From an uncultured Collinsella sp. (GTDB taxonomy: Bacteria; Actinomycetota; Coriobacteriia; Coriobacteriales; Coriobacteriaceae), in NCBI GenBank assembly GCA_902489295.1, contig CABTZM010000004.1:1-29040 (forward strand): a stretch of DNA of 29,040 nucleotides, given 5' to 3'. Position numbers and translations under genes: made by a program. Shown piece by piece: positions 9,207 through 16,000 of this stretch. How positions within the stretch are numbered: position 1 is the first letter of the stretch; each line of letters starts with the position of its first letter. The notes under the pieces were generated by a model. That model did no database searches, was not told the DNA's origin, and worked only from the letters and a program-made list of their open reading frames with translations.

Positions 9207-10310
9207 TTATTGCATTTGATACGGCGAAAGCATGGCCCGTTGCGAGCAGCTCGCGAACCAAACCGACACAAGCGCGAACATGAAGCCGTTGGCAAAACCG
9301 TTGGCAAACTGCATCGCACCGCGCTTCCACCACAGCAGGCTGCGATGAAGCACACCGTCCGAAAGCACCATGAACAGGCCCATGGTAAACGGAATAAAGC
9401 ACATCACGGCAAAGGCCGAGAACACTCCCGAGATGGCCGACAGCACCAAAAACGGCGCCACAATGCCCATCAGGTAAAAGCCAGTACGAGCTTTGCCTTC
9501 CAAGCGCTCGGCCTCAACATGGGCGCGGCCGACCAGGTCGCCGCCCGCGGCACCGTTAGTGCCAGCATGGCCCATGCCGCTAATGCGGACCTCGTCGCCA
9601 TCGTGCGTGCCGGCAGGAAACTCAATCGTCTGCTCGGAGGTCACACGGGTTCGCCCGCTGCCACCGCAATCGGGACAGGGGTCGGCCACGACCTTACCGG
9701 AACCGCCGCATTCGGGGCAGACCGACTGGAACGTGCCCGCACCAAACAGGAAGGACAGGTCGACGTCGATGTGGCCGCGGCCACCGCAGCTCGGGCAGGT
9801 ATGTGCATGCTCGGACGAAACAGAGCCCGAGCCGCCGCAGTTGCTACAGGTATCGAAGCGCGTGTAGCGGACGGTCTTGCGGGCACCGCCCTTGGCCTCC
9901 TTGGCGTCGAGTTTGATATCGACGACCACGTTGGCGCCGTTCTCGGGATTGTAGGCAGCCTGGCCGCGACGCTGCTGGCCCCAGGCGCCACCAAAGGGAA
10001 AGCCGCCTTCAAAGGGATTGCCATAGCCCGTGCTGCCGGCGTAGCCGCCACCATAGGGCGAAGCCGTAGGAGCACCGGCAAAGGGATTGCCAGAACGCAT
10101 GGCGTCGTAGCGCGCACGTTTTTGCTCATCCGAAAGCACGGCGTAGGCCTCGGAAACCTCTTTAAACTTTTCCTCGGCATCCGGCTCTTTATTGACGTCC
10201 GGATGGAGCTTACGGGCCTTTTGCTGGAAGGCCTTTTGAATATCACGCGAGGTGGCGTCCTTGGAGACACCCAGAATCTCGTAGTAATCTTTTTCGTTCA
10301 TCGTCGCCAT
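9207..10310 (-). CDS. Membrane-anchored DnaJ-like protein (J-domain, zinc finger, C-terminal helices)
   Basis: The N-terminal two-thirds is a clear DnaJ: J-domain (about 7-72) with HPD at 36-38, a Gly/Phe-rich linker (about 74-115), and four zinc-binding CxxC repeats (cysteines 155/158, 172/175, 198/201, 212/215). The first beta strands of C-terminal domain I follow (TIEFPAGTHDGDEVRISGMG). At about residue 270 the DnaJ homology stops; instead of the rest of domains I and II there are about 95 residues with three likely membrane helices (about 277-297, 299-318, 336-355). The frame is continuous, so this is a domain replacement and not an obvious frameshift. ATG at 10310 has AGGAGG 9 bases upstream and gives 367 residues. 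It sits directly upstream of canonical dnaJ. It may recruit DnaK to the membrane, by inference. Confidence 0.9.
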   Translation of the reverse strand: MATMNEKDYYEILGVSKDATSRDIQKAFQQKARKLHPDVNKEPDAEEKFKEVSEAYAVLSDEQKRARYDAMRSGNPFAGAPTASPYGGGYAGSTGYGNPFEGGFPFGGAWGQQRRGQAAYNPENGANVVVDIKLDAKEAKGGARKTVRYTRFDTCSNCGGSGSVSSEHAHTCPSCGGRGHIDVDLSFLFGAGTFQSVCPECGGSGKVVADPCPDCGGSGRTRVTSEQTIEFPAGTHDGDEVRISGMGHAGTNGAAGGDLVGRAHVEAERLEGKARTGFYLMGIVAPFLVLSAISGVFSAFAVMCFIPFTMGLFMVLSDGVLHRSLLWWKRGAMQFANGFANGFMFALVSVWFASCSQRAMLSPYQMQ

Positions 10311-10355
10311 GCGCGGCAACCTCCTGCTCACAGCAGCGTATATATTCCGGTAATT

Positions 10356-10361
10356 CTACCC
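10356..10361 (-). promoter_or_regulatory. Possible internal promoter -10 before the membrane J-protein
   Basis: TAGAAT on the minus strand lies in the 58-base gap between hemW and the J-protein, the widest gap in this operon. It is preceded by CCGCTCGGG, the same context as the candidate lepA -10. No good -35 is visible. Confidence 0.25.
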
Positions 10362-10368
10362 GAGCGGC

Positions 10369-11601
10369 CTAAGCTAGATCCCAAAACAGCTCGAACAGAA
10401 CATTTCCATCGAGCCAGCCCAGATGGGTCGGCGCCAGACGGGCACAGGTGCGGCAAGCGATGACATCGACAGAGGCGATAGGCCCCGCATGGGTATCACC
10501 GTGCTCGGGCACCCAAGTGGCAAGCCCAAGCTCAAGAGCGCGATCACAAGCCGCTGCCAGTTCATCGGCAGGGATGACACGAGACGCGCGAACCAACAGG
10601 TCGGAATCAACACCGCGCGTCATGCGACAAGCGAGCATCAGGTCCTCGGCCGCCGCCTCGCGCCGCGACAGATACTCGGCATCAAACATCGTCGCGGCAT
10701 CGTCGCGTTGTACCAAACGCACGCGGTGAAAGTCACCACGGGGAGCCACGCCGGGAAACAGTCCAGCCAAGCGGTCGAAATCCTCGTCGTCGAGCATGCC
10801 CGCGGCAGAACGACCCAGGCCCAGGTAGCCCCGACCAGTCCAGTAGGCGATATTATGGGCACATTCATGCCCATCGAGCGCGTAGCTCGCCACCTCATAC
10901 GGATGGTAGCCGGCCGAACTCAGCCGCTGGCGCGCAACGTCCATGCATGCGGCCTGGAAATCCTCATCGGGCTCAAGCGACTCGTCACGGCACACCATGC
11001 GGTAAAGCGGCGTGCCCTCCTCGAGCGTGAGCGGATAGACCGACACATGGTGCGGGGCCGCCTCAAGCACGCCATCGAGCGTGTGCTGCCAGCTCGCCAT
11101 AGTCTGCCCGGGAAGGCCGCACATCAGGTCGCACGACACATCGAGGCCAACTTCCTTCACCGTCGCGATAGCCGCAAGTGCCCGATTAGCATCGTGAATG
11201 CGGCCAATAGCAGCCAGCTCGGTATTGTCGAGGGTTTGCACGCCCAGAGAGATGCGCGTGACACCCGCCTCGGCAAGCGCGGTGGCGAGCTCGACGGTCA
11301 GCGACTCAGGATTGGCTTCGCAAGTAAATTCAACGGGCTTGCACCACATGGAGATACGACGGGCAAGTTTCACCAGGCGCTCCCCAGCCAGTGAGGGCGT
11401 GCCGCCGCCAATATAGACCGTGCGGACCTGCGCAAGCGCCCCGGCGTCGCCAAAGGAATCGAGGCGCGCATACAGCTGCTCAAAATAGGAATCGAGCGCA
11501 GCATCCAAATCACACAGAGCAAAGCTGCGCGAGTCAAAGTCGCAATATCGGCATTTTTGAGCGCAAAACGGCACGTGCACGTACAGCGCGGTAACGGCCA
11601 C
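10369..11601 (-). CDS. hemW: HemW-type radical-SAM heme chaperone
   Basis: HemW resembles coproporphyrinogen III dehydrogenase (HemN), but in characterised cases it binds and transfers heme. The 410-residue product shows the radical-SAM cluster motif CAQKCRYCDF (residues about 13-22), the glycine-rich YIGGGTPS, CEANPESL and GVQTLDN stretches, and a HemN-like C-terminal domain. The cysteine-free region usual for true HemN at the N-terminus and the operon position beside lepA argue for HemW over HemN. The start is GTG at 11601 with GGAGG inside the end of dusB, 2 bases downstream of the dusB stop, so translation is coupled. Confidence 0.92.
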   Translation of the reverse strand: MAVTALYVHVPFCAQKCRYCDFDSRSFALCDLDAALDSYFEQLYARLDSFGDAGALAQVRTVYIGGGTPSLAGERLVKLARRISMWCKPVEFTCEANPESLTVELATALAEAGVTRISLGVQTLDNTELAAIGRIHDANRALAAIATVKEVGLDVSCDLMCGLPGQTMASWQHTLDGVLEAAPHHVSVYPLTLEEGTPLYRMVCRDESLEPDEDFQAACMDVARQRLSSAGYHPYEVASYALDGHECAHNIAYWTGRGYLGLGRSAAGMLDDEDFDRLAGLFPGVAPRGDFHRVRLVQRDDAATMFDAEYLSRREAAAEDLMLACRMTRGVDSDLLVRASRVIPADELAAACDRALELGLATWVPEHGDTHAGPIASVDVIACRTCARLAPTHLGWLDGNVLFELFWDLA

Positions 11602-11603
11602 CC

Positions 11604-12647
11604 TTAAGCCTCCAGCGGATGAGCGGGCACCGACTCACCGGCGGCAAGCGCGGCCTCGCAGGCCACCACATCGCGCTCGATATCATCGACCAGCGACATG
11701 AACTCCTCGTACGTAGAGCAACGCACCACCTGAGCGCGCCAGGCGGCGGCATGGGGCATGCCTTTTAAGTACCAGCTTGCGTACGTGCGGGCGCGCGACA
11801 TGAGAGGCAAGAGCTCATGCGTCAGCGTTAGGTGCTCACGCAGAGCGTCCAAGCGCTCGACCGAGGAGCGAGAAGGAACCGGCGTGCCATCGAGCGCAAG
11901 GGCGCGAGCATCGCCGAACACCCACGGATTGCCGTAGATGCCGCGCGCGATAAACACCGCGCTGGCACCCGAGCCGTGCAGATGCTCAGCAGCGTCCTCG
12001 GCCGAGAACACATCGCCCGAACCAATCACGGGAATCTCGACAGCGTCGGCAACCTCATCGACGACCGACCAATCGGCCTGGCCCGTGTAGAGCTGCGTGG
12101 CGCAACGACCATGCACGGCGACTGCGGCAGCCCCTGCGCCCTCAAGCATCTGGGCAAATGTCGCGGCATTGCGGTCCTCGGCATAAAAGCCCTTGCGAAT
12201 CTTGACGGTCACGGGCACGTGCGCCGCGCCCACCGTGGCCTCGACGATCTTCTCGGCCAGGTCGGGCGTGCGCATGAGCGCCGAACCCTCGCCCTTGGTA
12301 ACGACCTTGCGGGCGGGACATGCCATATTGATATCGATGAGCGACAGGCGATCGCCAACGCGCTCCTCGACGGCGGCGACGGCACTCGCAAACTGATCGG
12401 GCTTGGAGCCAAAGAGCTGCACGCAAATCTGCTGCTCCTCGTCGGCCGGTAGCACCAGGCGCCACGTCTTATTACTGGCATAGGCAAGGCCTGCCACGCT
12501 CACCATCTCGCTGTAGGCAAGGTTGGCACCGCGGCGGCGACACATGATGCGATAGGCAGGGTCGGTCACGCCCGCCATGGGAGCCATAAGGAACGGCTGC
12601 TCGGCATAGGCGCCCAGCAGCCGCAGACTATATTCGGAAAGAGCCAT
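11604..12647 (-). CDS. dusB: tRNA-dihydrouridine synthase (DusB-like)
   Basis: Dus enzymes are FMN- and NADPH-dependent reductases that convert uridine to dihydrouridine in tRNA D-loops. The 347-residue product shows the TIM-barrel start FLMAPMAGVTDPAYR, the catalytic cysteine in INMACPARK, KIRKGF, VAVHGRCATQLYTG and the phosphate-binding VIGSGDVFSAEDA and IARGIYGNPW stretches. It lies 4 bases after lepA and 2 before hemW. Assignment to the DusB subgroup is by overall resemblance. Confidence 0.92.
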   Translation of the reverse strand: MALSEYSLRLLGAYAEQPFLMAPMAGVTDPAYRIMCRRRGANLAYSEMVSVAGLAYASNKTWRLVLPADEEQQICVQLFGSKPDQFASAVAAVEERVGDRLSLIDINMACPARKVVTKGEGSALMRTPDLAEKIVEATVGAAHVPVTVKIRKGFYAEDRNAATFAQMLEGAGAAAVAVHGRCATQLYTGQADWSVVDEVADAVEIPVIGSGDVFSAEDAAEHLHGSGASAVFIARGIYGNPWVFGDARALALDGTPVPSRSSVERLDALREHLTLTHELLPLMSRARTYASWYLKGMPHAAAWRAQVVRCSTYEEFMSLVDDIERDVVACEAALAAGESVPAHPLEA

Positions 12648-12651
12648 AGAC

Positions 12652-14463
12652 CTACTCGTCCACCTTGAGGATCGCCATAAAGGCCTCCTGCGGGACCTCG
12701 ACCGATCCGATGGCCTTCATACGCTTCTTGCCCTCTTTCTGCTTCTCGAGCAGCTTGCGCTTACGCGAGATATCGCCGCCGTAGCACTTAGCAAGAACGT
12801 CCTTGCGACGCGCCTTGACGGTGGAACGGGCGATGATCTTGTTGCCGATAGCACCCTGGATGGGCACCTCGAACAGCTGACGCGGGATGATCTCCTTGAG
12901 CTTGTCGCACAGGCCACGGGCCAGGCCATATGCCTTGTCCTTATGGACGATAAACGACAGCGCGTCCACCTCGTCGCCCGAAAGCAGGATGTCGAGCTTG
13001 ACGAGCTCGGAGGGACGATACTCGTTGAACTCGTAATCGAGCGAAGCATAGCCCTTGGTACGGCTCTTGAGCTGGTCAAAGAAGTCCAAGATGAGCTCGG
13101 CGAGCGGCATATCGAAGCGCATCTCGACCGATTTGCTCGTCAGGTGGATCATGTCGGTTGTGACGCCGCGGTGCTCGATGGCGAGCTGCATGACGGCACC
13201 CGTGTACTCAGGCGGACAGATGATCTTTGCCTTGAGGTAGGGTTCCTCGATACGTTCGATGCGCGTAGCCTCGGGAAGGTCCTGCGGACTGCGGACATCG
13301 ATCATTTCGCCGTCGGTCTTGTAGACGTGATAGTCGACCGAGGGACTCGTGGCAATGAGGTCCAGGTTGAACTCGCGCTCCAGGCGTTCCTTGACGACTT
13401 CCATGTGCAGCAGGCCCAGGAAGCCCACGCGAAAGCCAAAGCCGAGCGCCACCGACGTCTCGGGCTCCCACACCAACGACGGATCGTTGACGTGCAGCTT
13501 ATCGAGCGCGTCGCGCAGGTTCTCGTAGTCCTTGTTGTCGATCGGGAACAGGCCCGTGTAGACCATGGGCTTGGCCTCGCGGTAGCCCGGCAGAGGCTCG
13601 GGACAGGGGTTGGAAGCCCACGTAAGGGTATCGCCCACGCGCACAGCCTCGGGGTCCTTCAGACCCGTGACCACATAGCCAACCTCGCCGACCGTCAGCG
13701 CGTCGACCGGGGTCTCGGCAGGACGCTTGACGCCCACGCCGTCGACCAAAAAGTCGCCCTTGACCTGCATCATAAGCAGGGTATCGCCCTTTTTGATAGA
13801 GCCGTCAAAGACGCGCACCGTGGCGACGACACCACGATACTCGTCGAAGTACGAATCCAGGATGAGTGCCTTGAGCGGCGCGTTCGCATCGCCCTTGGGC
13901 GGAGAGATCAAAAAGACAATGGACTCCAGCAGATCGTGGATGCCCTCGCCGGTCTTGCCCGAGACGCACACGGCATCATCGGCAGGGATCGCCAGGTCAT
14001 CCTCGATCTCGGTCTTAACCTCGTCGGGATGCGCCGAGGGAAGGTCGATCTTGTTGATGGCCGGCACAATGTCCAGATTGGCGTTCATGGCGAGCGTCGC
14101 GTTGGAGACGGTCTGCGCCTCGACACCCTGGGTGGCGTCGACGACGAGCACCGCGCCTTCGCAGGCGGCCAGCGAGCGCGATACCTCATAGGTAAAGTCC
14201 ACGTGGCCCGGCGTATCGATCAGATTGAACTGATACGTCTCACCATCGTCGGCGTCATAGGAAACGCGGACGGCATTGGACTTGATCGTGATGCCGCGCT
14301 CGCGCTCGATATCCATGGTGTCGAGCAGCTGCGACTCCATGTCGCGTTCGTCAACGGTATGGGTGAGCTCGAGGATGCGGTCGCTGATCGTGGACTTGCC
14401 ATGATCAATGTGCGCAACGATTGAGAAGTTGCGGATGTGGGAAATGTCAATTGAAGTATTCAT
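12652..14463 (-). CDS. lepA: Elongation factor 4 (LepA), back-translocating GTPase
   Basis: LepA is a ribosome-bound GTPase related to EF-G, involved in ribosome back-translocation or biogenesis. The 603-residue product has G1 AHIDHGKST near residue 17, G3 DTPGHVDF, G4 NKIDLPSA, EF-G-like domains, and the conserved LepA C-terminal domain ending with KRKLLEKQKEGKKRMK. ATG at 14463 gives the standard N-terminus (MNTSIDISHIRNFSIVAHIDHG); a longer reading to 14523 would run through the rpsT terminator. There is no convincing Shine-Dalgarno, and TAAGAT lies 7 bases upstream of the ATG. It heads the long operon to recO. Confidence 0.97.
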   Translation of the reverse strand: MNTSIDISHIRNFSIVAHIDHGKSTISDRILELTHTVDERDMESQLLDTMDIERERGITIKSNAVRVSYDADDGETYQFNLIDTPGHVDFTYEVSRSLAACEGAVLVVDATQGVEAQTVSNATLAMNANLDIVPAINKIDLPSAHPDEVKTEIEDDLAIPADDAVCVSGKTGEGIHDLLESIVFLISPPKGDANAPLKALILDSYFDEYRGVVATVRVFDGSIKKGDTLLMMQVKGDFLVDGVGVKRPAETPVDALTVGEVGYVVTGLKDPEAVRVGDTLTWASNPCPEPLPGYREAKPMVYTGLFPIDNKDYENLRDALDKLHVNDPSLVWEPETSVALGFGFRVGFLGLLHMEVVKERLEREFNLDLIATSPSVDYHVYKTDGEMIDVRSPQDLPEATRIERIEEPYLKAKIICPPEYTGAVMQLAIEHRGVTTDMIHLTSKSVEMRFDMPLAELILDFFDQLKSRTKGYASLDYEFNEYRPSELVKLDILLSGDEVDALSFIVHKDKAYGLARGLCDKLKEIIPRQLFEVPIQGAIGNKIIARSTVKARRKDVLAKCYGGDISRKRKLLEKQKEGKKRMKAIGSVEVPQEAFMAILKVDE

Positions 14464-14470
14464 GCGGACT

Positions 14471-14476
14471 ATCTTA
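14471..14476 (-). promoter_or_regulatory. Candidate lepA -10 element (TAAGAT), possible leaderless start
   Basis: On the minus strand TAAGAT is followed by 7 bases and then the lepA ATG. With usual -10 to start-site spacing, transcription would begin at or next to the ATG. Only 28 bases separate the ATG from the rpsT terminator stem, so any promoter must lie here or overlap the terminator. Confidence 0.35.
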
Positions 14477-14488
14477 CCCGAGCGGTAC

Positions 14489-14525
14489 AAAAAATGGAGC
14501 CTGTTCCATAAAACAGGCTCCATTT
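14489..14525 (-). terminator. Rho-independent terminator of rpsT
   Basis: Bases 14492-14505 pair perfectly with 14512-14525 (14 bp, 6-nt loop). On the minus strand the stem runs into TTTTTT. It lies between rpsT and lepA. Confidence 0.9.
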
Positions 14526-14559
14526 ATGCGCGTAATCTGTGTGGTGTGAAATTTACAAC

Positions 14560-14826
14560 TTAGGCGTTGATGCTGTTCACGAGCTTGGCAAGACCGGACT
14601 TGCGGTTGGAAGCCTGGTTCTTGTGGATAACATGCTTGGCGGCAGCCATGTCGAGACGCTTCGTGACGGTCTTGAGGGCAGCCTGGGCCTTCTCGGCGTC
14701 GCCCTCGGCGACGGCGGACTGGACGTGCTTGGTCAGCGTCTTGAGCTCGGACTTGACAGCCTTGTTACGCATGCGAGCTGCCTCATTGGTGCGGATACGC
14801 TTCTTCTGAGACTTGATGTTTGCCAC
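14560..14826 (-). CDS. rpsT: 30S ribosomal protein S20
   Basis: S20 binds 16S rRNA in the body of the small subunit. The 88-residue product has the expected length and pattern: ANIKSQKKRIRTNEAARMRNKAVKS at the N-terminus, then KTLTKHV, and the C-terminal HKNQASNRKSGLAKLVN. The start is GTG at 14826 with AAGGA 9 bases upstream; the longer reading to 14895 lies in the leader and is rejected. It has its own promoter (extended -10 at 14902-14910) and a strong terminator. The comEC-holA-rpsT-lepA neighbourhood is common in Gram-positive bacteria. Confidence 0.97.
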   Translation of the reverse strand: MANIKSQKKRIRTNEAARMRNKAVKSELKTLTKHVQSAVAEGDAEKAQAALKTVTKRLDMAAAKHVIHKNQASNRKSGLAKLVNSINA

Positions 14827-14901
14827 TTCTGGAGTTCCTTTCGAGTTCCTTGCAAAAAATGTATGACACCTCTGAGACACGGTGAGGTCATGCAATCGCC
14901 T

Positions 14902-14910
14902 ACTATAGCA
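14902..14910 (-). promoter_or_regulatory. rpsT promoter, extended -10 (TGC-TATAGT)
   Basis: The minus strand reads TGCTATAGT about 75 bases upstream of the rpsT start codon. No matching -35 lies at 16-18 bases; a TTGACA further upstream (around 14936-14943) is too far away to pair with it. Confidence 0.55.
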
Positions 14911-14959
14911 CGCTCCCTCTCAAAGGGATAGAACGAATTTGTCAAATAGGCAGGTATCA

Positions 14960-15922
14960 TCACGATTTTCTCAAGATGTTCGTAATCCAGAGCAAAAGCG
15001 CCGTCTCAGAATCTGCCGAACCCTTGAGCGCGAGCTCCACATCAACGGCACCCTCGAGCGCTGCGACGAGCTCGGTCATCGAAAAACGACGCGCCCAGGT
15101 AAGGTGATTCTTGACCTGCCAGGACTGGAGCTTGAGCGTTGCGGCCAGCTCGCGACCCTGTCCGCGCGCATCAAGCGCCTTGGCGACGATCAGCTCACGG
15201 ATGCGACCGCACAGCAATGTGTAAGTCCACACGTAGCTCTTGGAGGGCAGGAGCTTAAAGAGCTCGAGCGAACGCCGCATATCGCGAGCCGAGACGGCGT
15301 TGAGGAAGTCCCAGGGTTGGACCTCGGCCGTACGTACAATCCAGCGCTCAACATCGGCAAGTTCAATCTGGGGCGCCTCGACCATCTGGGCAAGCTTAGC
15401 CAAGTCGTTATCGAGCATGCGCGTGTTTTCGCCCGAACGCGAGACGAGCTCCTCGGCGGCCGCCGTCGAAATCGACTTACCGCGCTGCGTCGCCATCTGC
15501 TGAACACGGCGCGGCAGTTCCCAGCGCTTGGTACCCGAGCAATCGACGATAGCCTTCTTGTCGATCTTGGCGATTGCCTTATACAGGCGCGTATTCTTGG
15601 CAAGTGAGTCGGCGATGATGAGGCAGACCGTTGTTGGGCTGGGACTCGCCAGATACTCGACGAGCGGCTCCGAGACCGCCTTGGCGAGCTTTGAGCAGCC
15701 ATCGAGGATTACCAGACGAAACTCGCTGCCCATCGGAAAGGTGTTAAGCGATCCGATAATGGACTTGATATCGGGGTCCTTGGTCATGTCTCGCTCGTCG
15801 AGGTTGAACTCGACCATACCCGACTTTTCCAGACGCGCTTTCATACGCGAGACGGCGTGGTCGCGCTTAACTCCGTCGGTACCGACGATCAGATATGCCG
15901 GCAGCAAACCGGTTTCGGACAT
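14960..15922 (-). CDS. holA: DNA polymerase III delta subunit
   Basis: Delta is the clamp-loader subunit that opens the beta sliding clamp. The 320-residue product matches the HolA family: a start with LLPAYLIVGTDGVKRDHAVSRM, the FNLDERDM and FRLVILDGCSKL stretches of the divergent ATPase domain, the AAEELVSRSGENTRMLDNDLAKL segment, and a helical C-terminal collar domain ending in TALLLWITNILRK. ATG at 15922 follows GGGAGGGGAG; a longer reading to 15985 has no family support. It follows comEC by 78 bases, a frequent arrangement. Confidence 0.93.
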   Translation of the reverse strand: MSETGLLPAYLIVGTDGVKRDHAVSRMKARLEKSGMVEFNLDERDMTKDPDIKSIIGSLNTFPMGSEFRLVILDGCSKLAKAVSEPLVEYLASPSPTTVCLIIADSLAKNTRLYKAIAKIDKKAIVDCSGTKRWELPRRVQQMATQRGKSISTAAAEELVSRSGENTRMLDNDLAKLAQMVEAPQIELADVERWIVRTAEVQPWDFLNAVSARDMRRSLELFKLLPSKSYVWTYTLLCGRIRELIVAKALDARGQGRELAATLKLQSWQVKNHLTWARRFSMTELVAALEGAVDVELALKGSADSETALLLWITNILRKS

Positions 15923-15962
15923 TGCGCTCCCCTCCCGCAGGCCTTCGTATTCGTTCCGTGCC

Positions 15963-15968
15963 ATTCTA
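15963..15968 (-). promoter_or_regulatory. Possible -10 element upstream of holA
   Basis: TAGAAT on the minus strand lies in the 78-base comEC-holA gap, about 40 bases upstream of the holA ATG. The -35 region is GC-rich and unconvincing. Confidence 0.25.
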
Positions 15969-16000
15969 GCCCAGGGGCCCACCACACGCCAACGACGTCG

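Noticed and set aside
12943..14424. 493-codon plus-strand frame opposite lepA
   Set aside because: Antisense shadow of lepA, with low-complexity Asp/Val/His-rich sequence and no ribosome binding site of note.
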